Positions 9,636 to 19,880 are shown, counted from the first letter of the stretch. The stretch: 64,000 nt of DNA from Catenulispora sp. MAP5-51 (GCF_041261205.1 NZ_JBGCCH010000003.1:124001-188000); one strand, 5' to 3'. Numbers and translations are program-made. The notes: a model not told the origin generated them from the letters alone.

Positions 9636-10695
9636 AGAAAAGCAGCGCCCCTGACCTCTGTGTGGGTGAGTTCCTCGTGTGGGTGCGGCTGGGATGGGTG
9701 GCTTACAGGCGTTTCTTGACGGCTTCGCGCGGGGTTTGCGGGATTCGTTGGCGGCGCGGGTCGGTGGTGGTGCTGGTTTCGCGGGGCGGTGGTGGTGTGA
9801 GTAGGTGGTCGGCTCTACTGCGACAGTCAAGGGCAACTGCGACAGGCAAGGTCAAGGGCTTACAGGCGCCTCCGGCGGCGCCTGCGCGGCGAGCGGCCTC
9901 GCTCCGGGGAGTGGGGGTCGCGCTGCTGGCTGCCGGTCGCTGCTTGTGGTCGCCTCTGTCCCGGATTCCCCGTCGCTTCAGCGCCCGGAGGGAACCATCC
10001 CGGCCTGGGCGGTGTCCAGCCGGATCACACGCTGCTGTGGTTGCGCCTCGTCCTGCTGGACACCGCCCAGGCCGGGATGGTTGTGCAAGCACCGCCGAAG
10101 CGACGGGGAATCCAGGACAACCCCGGTCTGTGGTGTGGACGGGGTCCACTCGGTGAGGCACAGCGGCGGCGAGGCGGTGTGTGCGTGAGGTGCGGGAACT
10201 CTTCCCACAGGCGGGTTTGTCCCGGATTCCCCGTCGCTTCGGCGGGCGAAGCCAAGCGGGCCGGGCCGGTGGTGTCAAGTCGCTGATACTAGACCCACAG
10301 TTCTGCGATCCGACTTGATACCACCGGGCCGGCCTGCTTCCGTTAGGCGACGATGCGACGGGGAATCCGGGACGAAGGCGACCACAAGCAGCGTCCGCCG
10401 GCAGCCAGCGCGGCCCCCCACTCCCCGGAGCGAGGCCGCTCGCCGCGCAGGCGCCGCCGGAGGCGCTCTTCAGGCTCTTGACTTTCGCAGTTGCCCTTGA
10501 CTGTCGCAGTAGAGCCGACCACCTGCCCACACCACCGCCGCCCCGCGAAACCAGCGGTATCCCCGAACCGCGCCACCAACGGATCCCGCAAACCCCGCGC
10601 GAAGCCGTCAAGAAACGCCTGTGACTATCAGCCCACAAACAAACCGCAACCAGCCACACCCACCCACCCACAGGTCAGGGGCGCCAGAAAAGCAG
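9636..10695. mobile_element. Non-coding foldback (long inverted-repeat) element with flanking 10-bp direct repeat
   Basis: This stretch of about 1.05 kb has no credible gene. Its two halves are imperfect inverted copies. Perfectly complementary blocks are 9706-9744 with 10583-10621 (39 bp), 9803-9842 with 10485-10524 (40 bp) and 9866-9917 with 10415-10466 (52 bp). The outermost arms begin GCGCCCCTGACCT at 9645 and end with its complement at 10684. The sequence AGAAAAGCAG occurs directly repeated exactly outside the arms (9636-9645 and 10686-10695), as expected of a target-site duplication. The centre holds two further hairpins. It sits between the ROK gene and the terminator of the MFS gene. 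Foldback or MITE-like element is my inference; no transposase is present. Confidence 0.7.
9963..10368. repeat. Central paired hairpins with four alternating copies of GGATTCCCCGTCGC
   Basis: Inside the foldback element the 14-mer GGATTCCCCGTCGC occurs at 9963-9976 (+), 10100-10113 (-), 10224-10237 (+) and 10355-10368 (-), so consecutive copies form two stem bases. Hairpin A adds a perfect 27-bp stem (9993-10019 with 10056-10082). Hairpin B adds a near-perfect ~20-bp stem (10263-10282 with 10309-10328). The spacer 10114-10223 is unpaired as far as I can see. Confidence 0.75.
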
Positions 10696-10714
10696 ACCAC
10701 TGCTCGCAAAAAAC

Positions 10715-10758
10715 AGAACACTGCGGCGCCCGGGGAAACTCGGGCACCGCAGTGTTCT
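10715..10758 (-). terminator. Intrinsic terminator of the MFS gene
   Basis: A 12-bp perfect stem (AGAACACTGCGG with CCGCAGTGTTCT) is extended by GCCCG/CGGGC across one mismatch and closed by a short loop. It lies 38 bp beyond the stop codon of the leftward MFS gene, with A-rich sequence on the far side that reads as a U-rich tail in the minus transcript. Confidence 0.85.
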
Positions 10759-10795
10759 TAGTTGTGCGCACTAAGTATCCGGCAAAGCGGAATCG

Positions 10796-12437
<1,642 letters not shown>

Positions 12438-12445
<8 letters not shown>

Positions 12446-12989
12446 TCGCGGTTCTTTCTGCCGTTGAGGGGCCGTTCTGGAGTTGTGCGGGAGGAATGTC
12501 AGAGCTCTGTGATTCGGGGTTCTTGGCCTGCTCCTGCGCCTTGGCGACGATGGCGGCGAAGTCCTCGACGTAGCGGTTCATCAGCAGGCCCAGGGTCCGC
12601 AGGTCCGCGGGGTCCCAGTGCTCGAAGCCCTCGCGCATGGCGTCGATGCGCTTGTGCCAGAAGTCGTGGATGTGCTTTTGGCCCAGGTCGGTCAGGTGCA
12701 GCTGGGTGGCGCGGCCGTCCTTGGGGTCGGCGACCTTCTCGACCAGGCCGTCGGACTCCAGGTGGGCCACGTGGCGGGAGACCGTCGACTGGTCCAGGAA
12801 CAGTTCCTTGGCCAGGTCGCTGGAGCGGATCGGGCCGCACTTGGCGAGCATGCTCAGCGCGGCGATCTGGCCGCCCTCGGGCTCCCGGCGGGAGCGCATG
12901 ATGCGCTGGAAGAGCATGCCCATCGTCTTGCCGAGTTCGCTGTACTCCTCGTCGGTCAGAGGCTCGCTGCTCAACGGCTCGCCGCTCAT
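12438..12989 (-). CDS. MarR-family transcriptional regulator
   Basis: A 183-residue winged-helix regulator. The DNA-binding region reads IRSSDLAKELFLDQSTVSRHVAHLESDGLVEKVADPKDGRA, with the wing D-x-R-A-x-x-L signature, flanked by dimerisation helices. The ATG at 12989 has GGAC/GAGAAGG-type purines upstream, and the family alignment starts there; the open frame to 13073 runs through the promoter palindromes and is unlikely to be translated. It is the first gene of a two-gene operon with the DHA2 exporter, the classic ligand-relieved repressor/exporter arrangement. Candidate operators lie at 13030-13072. Confidence 0.92.
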
Positions 12990-13029
12990 GGTCCTTCTCG
13001 TCTCCCGCCGAGTCCTGCCGCGCCCGAAT

Positions 13030-13073
13030 GCTTGGTTGCTGCAAGCATATACCTGGATGCATGCGCCATGCAA
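13030..13073 (-). promoter_or_regulatory. marR promoter with two candidate operator dyads
   Basis: On the minus strand TTGCAT (13073-13068) and TATATG (13051-13046) are spaced by 16 nt, a fair -35/-10 pair. The dyad TGCATG-CGC-CATGCA (13058-13072) lies inside the promoter. A second dyad, GCTTG...CAAGC (13030-13046), overlaps the -10 and start region. MarR autoregulation at these sites is inferred. Confidence 0.6.
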
Positions 13074-13126
13074 GTAGTTTCGGAAGGCCGCTCGTGGGGC
13101 TGGCGATCACCTGCGAGACTGGGATC

Positions 13127-14347
13127 ATGTCAACGGCGACTGTGACCCTGGAAGACATCGAGCGGGCCCGTGACCTGCTCGAAGGCGTGGCGCGGCGGAC
13201 GCCCCTGGAGGGCTCCCGGAGTATCTCGGAGCGGGTCGGCGGACAGGTCCGCTTCAAGTGCGAGAACCTGCAGCGGACCGGATCCTTCAAGATCCGCGGC
13301 GCCTATGTGCGGATCGCCAACCTGTCGTCGGCCGAGCGCGCCAACGGCGTGGTGGCGGCCAGCGCCGGCAACCACGCGCAGGGCGTGGCGCTGGCGGCGT
13401 CGCTGCTGGACAGCAAGTCGACCGTGTTCATGCCCGAGGGCGCGCCGCTGCCGAAGGTGGCCGCGACCGAGGCGTACGGCGCGCACGTGCGCTTCGCCGG
13501 GCACACCGTGGACGAGGCGCTGATCGCCGCGCGGGCCTTCGCCGCCGAGACCGGCGCCACCTTCATCCACCCCTTCGACCACCCCGACGTGATCGCCGGG
13601 CAGGGCACGGTCGGCCTGGAGATCCTGGAGCAGTGCCCCGAGGTGCGCACCATCGTGGTCTCGGTCGGCGGCGGCGGGCTGCTGGCCGGGGTCGCCGCGG
13701 CGGTGAAGGCCACGCGGCCGGACGTCCAGGTGATCGGCGTGCAGGCGGCCGGCGCCGCCGCCTACCCGCCCTCGATGGCCGCCGGCAAGCCGGTGCAGCT
13801 GGCCGAATTGGCGACCATGGCAGACGGGATCAAGGTCGGCCGGCCCGGCGACCTTCCCTTCGAACTGATCACCCGGCTCGTCGACGAGATACGCGTGGTC
13901 TCCGAGGAGTCGCTGTCCAAGGCCATGCTGGCGCTGCTGGAACGGGCCAAGCTCGTGGTCGAGCCGGCTGGCGCCGCGGCGGTCGCGGCGGTGATGGACG
14001 ACGCCCGCGCCTTCGACGCCCCGGTGGTCGCCCTCCTGTCCGGCGGCAACATCGACCCGCTGCTGATGATGCGCATGATCCGCCACGGCCTGGTCTCCGC
14101 CGGCCGCTTCCTGGCCCTGCGGCTGCGCATCCCGGACCGCCCCGGCGCGCTGGCGAAGCTGCTCAGCGAACTCGGCGAGGCGGACGCGAACGTGATGGAC
14201 ATCGAGCACCTGTGGACCCGGCCGTCGCTGGCCTTCGGCGAGGTCGAGGTGGCGCTGCAACTGGAGACGCGGGGGATCGCGCACGCCGAGACGCTGATCT
14301 CGCGGCTGCGGGCTGCCGGGTATCAGCCGGAGCCGACTTCTTTCTGA
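13127..14347 (+). CDS. ilvA: Threonine dehydratase with C-terminal ACT domain
   Basis: A 406-residue PLP-dependent threonine ammonia-lyase that converts threonine to 2-oxobutanoate. The PLP lysine is K55 in RTGSFKIRGA, the Asn/Gly loop ASAGNHAQGVA follows, and the phosphate-binding loop is SVGGGGLLAG. Residues ~325-404 form an ACT domain (LRLRIPDRPGALAKLLSEL), the kind that binds regulatory amino acids. The ATG at 13127 is chosen because homology begins there; the frame is open to 13028 but crosses the divergent marR promoter. A single ACT-like domain is shared by biosynthetic short forms and catabolic forms, so which pathway it serves is unsettled. Confidence 0.9.
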   Translation: MSTATVTLEDIERARDLLEGVARRTPLEGSRSISERVGGQVRFKCENLQRTGSFKIRGAYVRIANLSSAERANGVVAASAGNHAQGVALAASLLDSKSTVFMPEGAPLPKVAATEAYGAHVRFAGHTVDEALIAARAFAAETGATFIHPFDHPDVIAGQGTVGLEILEQCPEVRTIVVSVGGGGLLAGVAAAVKATRPDVQVIGVQAAGAAAYPPSMAAGKPVQLAELATMADGIKVGRPGDLPFELITRLVDEIRVVSEESLSKAMLALLERAKLVVEPAGAAAVAAVMDDARAFDAPVVALLSGGNIDPLLMMRMIRHGLVSAGRFLALRLRIPDRPGALAKLLSELGEADANVMDIEHLWTRPSLAFGEVEVALQLETRGIAHAETLISRLRAAGYQPEPTSF

Positions 14348-14384
14348 GGCGCGGTTTCGCCCGGGCAGAACAGATGTGAACGAG

Positions 14385-14403
14385 CGCCGGAAGGGATCCG
14401 GCG
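14385..14403. terminator. Weak hairpin after ilvA
   Basis: CGCCGGA and TCCGGCG form a 7-bp stem around AGGGA, 38 bp past the ilvA stop and 84 bp before the ABC gene. It may be a terminator, but the stem is short. Confidence 0.35.
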
Positions 14404-14486
14404 GGGCCTCACCGTTTCATCCATTCGGCCTACCGCCGGTGATCGTCCGCGCACCTGCTGTCGGACCCCTCATCTACGGTCGGTCT

Positions 14487-15506
14487 ATGGCAGCCATCGA
14501 GGCCGAGGGTCTGGTCAAGATCTACGGCGGCGACAAGAAGACCAAGGAGGTCCGCGCCCTGGACGGCGTGGACCTCGCGGTGCCGGAGGGCACCATCCTG
14601 GGCCTGCTCGGGCCGAACGGCGCGGGCAAGACCACGGCGGTGCGCGTTCTGACCACCCTGCTCAAACCGGATGCCGGGACGGCGCGGGTGCTCGGGATCG
14701 ATGTGCTGCACAAACCGAACGAGGTGCGGCGGGCGATCGGGCTGTCCGGGCAGTACGCGGCGGTCGACGAGAACCTGACCGGCCGGGAGAACCTGGTCAT
14801 GGTCGGGCGGCTCTACCACATGGACAAGGCCGCGGCCCGGAAGCGGGCCGGGGAGCTGCTGGAGGAGTTCGCGCTCACCGATGCCGCCGACCGGCCGTCC
14901 AAGACCTACTCCGGCGGTATGCGGCGGCGGTTGGACCTGGCCGCTGCGCTGGTGGTGAAGCCGCCGGTGATCTTCCTGGACGAGCCGACCACCGGGCTGG
15001 ACCCGCGGACCCGGATCGCCATGTGGGACGTGATCGCCGGGCTGGTCAAGGGCGGCACGACGCTGCTGCTCACCACGCAGTACCTGGAGGAGGCCGACCG
15101 GCTGGCCGACTCGATCGCGGTGGTGGACCACGGCAAGGTGATCGCGCGGGGGACCGCGGACGAGCTCAAGGCGCAGATCGGCGGGGAGCGGCTGCAGATC
15201 GTGGTCTCCGACCGGGAGCGGCTCGGCGAGGCCGCGGAGCTGCTGACCCGGATGGGGACGGCCGAGCCGCGGGTGCACGAGTCCACCCGCGAGATCCTGC
15301 TGCCGGTCTCCGGCGGGGCGCAGCTGCTGGTCGAGGCGATCCGGCAGTTGGACGCCCTGGGCATCGCGATCGACGATGTGGCGCTGCGCCGGCCGACCCT
15401 GGACGACGTGTTCCTGCAGCTGACCGGCCGGGCCGCCGAGGCGGACGAGGAACGGCCGGCCGAGGAGTTCGACGAAGGCCACGAACCGCAGGAGGCGCTG
15501 CGATGA
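14487..15506 (+). CDS. ABC transporter ATP-binding subunit, DrrA (daunorubicin-resistance) type
   Basis: A 339-residue ATPase. Walker A GPNGAGKTT, Q-loop region IGLSGQYAAVDENLTGRENL (the DrrA signature), ABC signature YSGGMRRRLDLAA, Walker B VIFLDEPTTGLD, and the C-terminal DrrA/DUF4162 region that ends in LDDVFLQLTGR. Members of this subfamily power export of anthracyclines, lipids and similar compounds. The ATG at 14487 fits the family N-terminus. The stop overlaps the start of the permease gene (ATGA at 15503-15506), so the two products should be made together. Substrate unknown. Confidence 0.92.
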   Translation: MAAIEAEGLVKIYGGDKKTKEVRALDGVDLAVPEGTILGLLGPNGAGKTTAVRVLTTLLKPDAGTARVLGIDVLHKPNEVRRAIGLSGQYAAVDENLTGRENLVMVGRLYHMDKAAARKRAGELLEEFALTDAADRPSKTYSGGMRRRLDLAAALVVKPPVIFLDEPTTGLDPRTRIAMWDVIAGLVKGGTTLLLTTQYLEEADRLADSIAVVDHGKVIARGTADELKAQIGGERLQIVVSDRERLGEAAELLTRMGTAEPRVHESTREILLPVSGGAQLLVEAIRQLDALGIAIDDVALRRPTLDDVFLQLTGRAAEADEERPAEEFDEGHEPQEALR

Positions 15507-16360
15507 GCTCGGACACGCTGGCCCCGGCGCCCCCGCTGGGCGGCCGCGGCCCGGCCACGGCGCTGCACGACGCCTGGGTCGTCACCCTGCGCAACCTGCG
15601 CCGCATGACCAGGATCCCGGAGATCGTGGTCTTCTCCTCGATCCAGCCGATCATGTTCGTGCTGCTGTTCGCGTTCGTCTTCGGCGGCGCGATCCCGGTG
15701 CCCGGCGCCGGCGGCGAGACCGCCTACCGGGAGTTCCTGCTGCCCGGCATCTTCGTGCAGACGCTCGCCTTCACCGCCGCGACCACCTCCGTGGGTCTGG
15801 CCGACGACCTGCACAAGGGCCTGATCGACCGGTTCCGCTCACTGCCGATCTCGCGCTCGGCGGTGCTGGCCGGGCGGACCACCGCCGACTGGCTGCAGAA
15901 CCTGTTCGTGCTGCTGGTGATGGCGATCTGCGGGCTGGCCGTGGGCTGGCGGATCCACGACGGGTTCCTCAAGGCCGTGGCCGGGTTCGCGCTGCTGATG
16001 CTGTTCGCCTACGCGATGAGCTGGATCGGCGCCACGATCGGGCTCTCGGTGCGCACCGTGGAGGCGGCCAACACCATCGGCTTCATCTGGATCTTCCCGC
16101 TGACCTTCCTGTCCAACGCCTTCGTGCCCTCGCGCAAGATCTCGCCGCAGTGGCTGCAGGACGTCGCCAACTGGAACCCGGTCTCGGCGACCGTGCAGGC
16201 GCTGCGGACGCTATGGGGAAACCCTGACGGGTATCCCCCTGGGGCGAAGCTGCCCTGGCCGATCGCGCACGCGCCGTGGGTGTCGCTGTTCTGGTCGGCG
16301 CTGATCCTGCTGGTGTTCGTCCCGCTGTCAGTGCGCAAATACCGCTCGGTATCCACGTGA
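15503..16360 (+). CDS. ABC-2 type permease, DrrB type
   Basis: A 285-residue membrane subunit with about six hydrophobic helices. The family blocks PEIVVFSSIQPIMFVLLFAFVF, YREFLLPGIFVQTL and FPLTFLSNAFVP are visible, the last being the ABC-2 signature near the C-terminus, followed by the amphipathic NWNPVSATVQALRTL segment. It pairs with the ATPase encoded upstream through a 4-bp ATGA overlap. The 108-bp gap to the kinase gene that follows suggests separate expression of the latter. Confidence 0.92.
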   Translation: MSSDTLAPAPPLGGRGPATALHDAWVVTLRNLRRMTRIPEIVVFSSIQPIMFVLLFAFVFGGAIPVPGAGGETAYREFLLPGIFVQTLAFTAATTSVGLADDLHKGLIDRFRSLPISRSAVLAGRTTADWLQNLFVLLVMAICGLAVGWRIHDGFLKAVAGFALLMLFAYAMSWIGATIGLSVRTVEAANTIGFIWIFPLTFLSNAFVPSRKISPQWLQDVANWNPVSATVQALRTLWGNPDGYPPGAKLPWPIAHAPWVSLFWSALILLVFVPLSVRKYRSVST

Positions 16361-16468
16361 TATCGAGCACGATCCTGGCATGATCGATCACATCGGCAAC
16401 CGACCCCGATGTTCAAGCGTCTTATTCTTGGGGAAAGGGGGCGCAACAAACAGCAGCAGGGGGGACCG

Positions 16469-18562
16469 ATGACAGGACCTAGACCGGGCGAGGTGTTGAA
16501 CGACCGGTACGAGCTGATCGACCGCATCGGCGGCGGCTCGATGGGCGAGGTGTGGCGCAGCCGCGACCTGGTGCTCGGCCGGACCGTCGCGGTGAAGATC
16601 GTGCTGCCCGCCCTGCTGGACGCGCCGACCTTCCGGGCCCGCTTCGTGGCCGAGGCCCGGGTCATGGCGATGATGGACCACCCCGGCATCGTCCGGGTGT
16701 ACGACTACGGCTACACCGACGCCACCGATCCGGACACGCCGGGCGCTGCGTTCCTGGTGATGGAGTTCATCGAGGGCGAGTCGCTGGACCGGGTGCTGGC
16801 GCGCACCGGGGCGCTGGAGCCGCGCTTCGCGATGAAGGTGCTGGCCTCGCTGCTGGACGCGCTGGGCGCCGTGCACCGGACCGGTGTGGTGCACCGGGAC
16901 GTGAAGCCGGCGAACGTGATGCTCACCTCCGGCGGCGTGGTGCTGGCCGACTTCGGCATCGCGCGCTCCCCGGAGTCGCTGGGGCTGACCGCCGCCGACG
17001 CGCTGATGGGCACCGTCCCCTACCTGGCGCCCGAACTCTTCCACGCCGAGCCCCCGACCTCGGCGGCCGACGTCTACGCGGTCGGCATCCTGGGCTACGA
17101 GCTGCTGTCCGGCCGCCAGCCCTTCCAGGCCGCCAGCACCGCCGCGGTGATGTACATGCACATGCACGAGCCGCCGCCCCCGTTGCCGGACTACGTCGCC
17201 ACCCCGGTCGCCGAGGTGCTGTGGCACGCGCTGGAGAAGGACCCCGCGCACCGCTGGGCCGACGGCGCCGAGATGGCCGAGGCGGTGCGGCACGTGCTCG
17301 CCGGCCCCGTGGAGGCCGGCGAGGACCTCGGGGCCGAGCCCGGTCTGGACGGCCGCTACGGCGGCTACGCCGGGATCCCGAGCGGGTACGAGGACACGCT
17401 GACCGACTCCGGCGGACGCCGCCGCCGGCGGCCCGTTGCCGAGGGCGGATACGCGGCAGCCGGGGGTGCTGCCGGGGCCGCTGGAGTCGCCGGAGCCGCC
17501 GGGGTTGCCGGAGCCGCCGGTTACGCCGACGGGTTATACGGCGACGCCGTCGGCCCGGACGGCCGCTACGGTCGCGACGCGGCGTTCGGGGAGAGCGCCG
17601 CGTCCGGTTTTGGTGCCCGGCACGGCCGCGGGGACTATGAGGGCGAATATCCCGGCTCTTACGGTCACGCCGGCGCCCTCGGAGAGACCGCGCACATGAA
17701 CGCGATGCCCGGCGGGGCGCCCCTGGACGGCACCCGGGTCTACGACGAGCGAATAGCCCCGATGGCGGACTCCGGGGGCCGTGGCGGCCACGCCGCGGAC
17801 TTCTCGGACGGGACCCGCCTCTACGACGGAATGGCTCCGATGGCGGACTCCGGGGGCCGTGGCGGCCATGCCGCGGACTTCCCGGACGGGACCCGCGTCT
17901 ACGACCTCCCGGCCGCGATGGCCGACTCCGGCGGCGGCCGGCACGCGGGCCCGGTCACCCACCACGGTGCCAACGAGCCCCCGATGCCCCCGATGCACTC
18001 AACGCCTCCGACGCCCCCGATGCGGCGGCGCGGGGCCGAACCGCACCAGGGCGCCTCAGGCGCCTCCGGCGGCTACGGCGGCCGTGGCGGGGGTCTGCGG
18101 CCCGACATGCGGCGCAAGGCGCTCATCACCGCGGCGGTGGCCCTGCCGGCCCTGCTGGGGCTGTCCGTGGCGCTCGCGGTGAGCTCCTCGGGGAAATCGC
18201 CCGACGGCGGCGCCCCCGGTCCCGGCCCGGCGCAGCAGACCGATGTGCCGACCGCCGGCACGGGCACCGACGACACGGTGCCGCCGACCGAGCCGGTGCC
18301 CACCTCGACCAGCGTCTACGGGCACACGTACCCGCACCACACGTACACCACGTACCCGACCGCCGGTCACTCCACGGGCTACGGGGCGTCCTCGACCGCG
18401 ACCGATCCGACCAGCACCGGCAGCCGCTCGGGCCAGCCCACCGACACCGGCTCCACCGCCAGCTCCAGCCAGCCCGGGCTGCCGAGCTCGACCAGCTCGT
18501 CGCAGGGCACGACCACGCCGCCGTCCTCGGCGTCGTCGCATCCCTCGACCAGCTCCAGCTGA
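16469..18562 (+). CDS. PknB-type serine/threonine protein kinase, single-pass membrane
   Basis: 697 residues. The kinase domain spans ~12-275: Gly-loop IGGGSMGEVW, ATP-anchoring K43 in VAVKI, HRD loop VVHRDVKPANVM (D144), DFG loop VLADFGIA, and APE motif YLAPE. All catalytic residues are present, in contrast to the protein at 5342. A long Gly/Ala/Asp-rich juxtamembrane region contains a 26-residue repeat. A membrane helix lies at ~550-573 (ITAAVALPALLGLSVALAV), then a Ser/Thr/Pro-rich external tail with no PASTA domain. The ATG at 16469 follows AGGGGGGA; the upstream in-frame ATG at 16409 lacks an RBS. Substrates are unknown. Confidence 0.9.
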   Translation: MTGPRPGEVLNDRYELIDRIGGGSMGEVWRSRDLVLGRTVAVKIVLPALLDAPTFRARFVAEARVMAMMDHPGIVRVYDYGYTDATDPDTPGAAFLVMEFIEGESLDRVLARTGALEPRFAMKVLASLLDALGAVHRTGVVHRDVKPANVMLTSGGVVLADFGIARSPESLGLTAADALMGTVPYLAPELFHAEPPTSAADVYAVGILGYELLSGRQPFQAASTAAVMYMHMHEPPPPLPDYVATPVAEVLWHALEKDPAHRWADGAEMAEAVRHVLAGPVEAGEDLGAEPGLDGRYGGYAGIPSGYEDTLTDSGGRRRRRPVAEGGYAAAGGAAGAAGVAGAAGVAGAAGYADGLYGDAVGPDGRYGRDAAFGESAASGFGARHGRGDYEGEYPGSYGHAGALGETAHMNAMPGGAPLDGTRVYDERIAPMADSGGRGGHAADFSDGTRLYDGMAPMADSGGRGGHAADFPDGTRVYDLPAAMADSGGGRHAGPVTHHGANEPPMPPMHSTPPTPPMRRRGAEPHQGASGASGGYGGRGGGLRPDMRRKALITAAVALPALLGLSVALAVSSSGKSPDGGAPGPGPAQQTDVPTAGTGTDDTVPPTEPVPTSTSVYGHTYPHHTYTTYPTAGHSTGYGASSTATDPTSTGSRSGQPTDTGSTASSSQPGLPSSTSSSQGTTTPPSSASSHPSTSSS
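17727..17913 (+). repeat. In-frame 78-bp repeat in the kinase juxtamembrane region
   Basis: The unit encoding MADSGGRGGHAADF(S/P)DGTR is repeated with a 78-bp period (ATG at 17762 and at 17840), with a further partial copy on each side. The two full copies are almost identical in DNA, suggesting recent tandem duplication. Confidence 0.8.
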
Positions 18563-18605
18563 GCCGCCGACCGGCCGGCCAGACAAACAGACAGACAGAC
18601 GCAGC

Positions 18606-18642
18606 GAGCGGCCCCCGCGTGAACCTCACGCGGGGGCCGCTC
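18606..18642. terminator. Bidirectional terminator between kinase and greA
   Basis: A perfect 17-bp GC-rich stem starting GAGCGGCCCCCGCGTGA with an ACC loop, located between the convergent kinase and greA genes. It can serve both transcripts. Confidence 0.9.
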
Positions 18643-18699
18643 AAGCTTGGTCGGCGGCTCGGCGGCTCGGCGGCTCGGCCGGCGGGTGCCGGACGCCTC

Positions 18700-19194
18700 T
18701 CAGCCGGTGTAGGGCTTGGCGTCCAGCAGCTTGACCTTCATCGGCTTGCCGTTCGGCAGCTCGTACTCGGCCTGCTCGCCGATCTTCTTGCCGTTGATCG
18801 CCCCGCCCAGCGGCGACTTCGGCGAGTAGACCTCCATGTTCTCGGCGGCGTCCTCGCGCGAGCCGAGCAGGAAGGTCAGGGTGTCGTCCTCGTCGCCGTC
18901 GAAGGCGATGGTCACGACCGCGCCCGGCACCGCGACGCCGGACTCCACCGAGTCGCCGACCTGGGCGTGCTCCAGGAGCTGGGTGAGCTGGCGGATGCGC
19001 AGCTCGATCTTGCCCTGCTCCTCCTTGGCCGCGTGGTAGCCGCCGTTCTCGCGGAGGTCGCCCTCTTCGCGAGCGGCCTCGATCTTCTGCGCGATCTCGA
19101 CGCGGCCCGGTCCCGACAATTGCTCCAACTCGGCGGTGAGCCGGTCGTAGGCGTCCTGGGTCAGCCAGGTGACGCTGTCGTTGGTCTGGGTCAC
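18700..19194 (-). CDS. greA: Transcription elongation factor GreA
   Basis: A 164-residue GreA that rescues backtracked RNA polymerase by stimulating transcript cleavage. The N-terminal coiled coil (WLTQDAYDRLTAELEQL ... EEGDLRENGGYHAAKEEQGKIE) carries the acidic tip residues. The C-terminal FKBP-like domain ends with SPLGGAINGKKIGE, close to the canonical SPLG-A-L-G signature. I start it at the GTG at 19194, since AGGAG lies six bases upstream and actinobacterial GreA begins VTQT; the frame stays open to 19242. The 5' region contains five degenerate 17-18 bp repeats. DUF4307 and mca lie upstream, as in many actinobacteria. Confidence 0.95.
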   Translation of the reverse strand: MTQTNDSVTWLTQDAYDRLTAELEQLSGPGRVEIAQKIEAAREEGDLRENGGYHAAKEEQGKIELRIRQLTQLLEHAQVGDSVESGVAVPGAVVTIAFDGDEDDTLTFLLGSREDAAENMEVYSPKSPLGGAINGKKIGEQAEYELPNGKPMKVKLLDAKPYTG

Positions 19195-19230
19195 GGGTAC
19201 TCCTAGGGTTCTACACATTGAGGGATCGTG

Positions 19231-19317
19231 CTTCGCGGTCACTCATGCTTCGCAGTCGCGCATGGTTTCCGGTCACGCATGGTTTTCGGTCGGACACTGC
19301 TTTTCAGTCAGACACAG
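19231..19317. repeat. Five degenerate 17-18 bp tandem repeats upstream of greA
   Basis: Units are 19231-19247, 19248-19264, 19265-19281, 19282-19299 and 19300-19317. Their shared pattern is approximately (C/G)TT(C/T)(G/C)C(G/A)GTC(A/G)C(G/T)CATG, and the last two units are the most diverged. They lie in the 188-bp gap between greA and the DUF4307 gene, 37 bp upstream of the greA start. Role unknown; they may be regulatory or replication slippage. Confidence 0.65.
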
Positions 19318-19382
19318 AATGGCGATCGTAACAAGGAGCACGGACGGATAACGGCGGGTTAATCACCCATGGACCGCCGGGG

Positions 19383-19781
19383 CTAGGTGAGCTGGCAGTC
19401 CAGGACTTCGCCGCTGATGGCGCGGCTGCTGGTCCGGATCGTCGCGCTGAGCACCTGCGTCTGTCTGCCCGCGGGAACCGGGACGTCCAGCCGGCCCACT
19501 TCGTTCCCGCCGTAGTCGCGGGCCCGGACGGTGCAGGTCGCGGGCTTGCCGTGGTCGTGGTTGTCCACCTGGAAGCGGACGTCGACGCTGTGGTCGGAGG
19601 CGACCTGGTAGCCCAGGACGGTCGCGGTCAGCGGGGGCGCGGCCTGCTTCAGGCCGATGTACGACACCACGCCGGTGAGCGCGAGGACGCCGGCCACCCC
19701 CAGGGCGATGCGCGAGCGCCTGGTCAGGCCGGAGGAGCGCGCGTAGCGCGCGACCACCTCGTCCTGCACCTCGGACGTCAA
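19383..19781 (-). CDS. DUF4307 membrane protein
   Basis: A 132-residue single-pass membrane protein of the DUF4307 family, which is conserved in Actinobacteria beside greA and mca. One N-terminal transmembrane helix lies at about residues 25-45 (IALGVAGVLALTGVVSYIGL). A beta-rich extracytoplasmic domain follows, with two cysteines (in ATCTVRARDYGG and near the end in LDCQLT) that could form a disulfide. The start is a TTG at 19781 with AGGTG upstream. It is divergent from mca. Function is not known. Confidence 0.85.
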   Translation of the reverse strand: MTSEVQDEVVARYARSSGLTRRSRIALGVAGVLALTGVVSYIGLKQAAPPLTATVLGYQVASDHSVDVRFQVDNHDHGKPATCTVRARDYGGNEVGRLDVPVPAGRQTQVLSATIRTSSRAISGEVLDCQLT

Positions 19782-19880
19782 CGCGGTTCACCTGGCTTTC
19801 ACGGGCGGGGGCGATTCGGATGTGCGTAGTGTCGGATCCGTGCGTCAGTATATTCGGGCGGCTACTGATGGAGGAACACC

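Noticed and set aside
9703-10671. A 322-codon minus-strand open frame (and mirrored plus-strand frames) across the foldback element
   Set aside because: The frames arise from the palindromic, stop-poor GC-rich arms. The translations are low-complexity, mirror each other on both strands, and have no RBS or family resemblance.
19231-19317. Repeats considered as replication iterons or CRISPR
   Set aside because: No replication gene or cas gene is nearby, units are degenerate, and there are no unique spacers.
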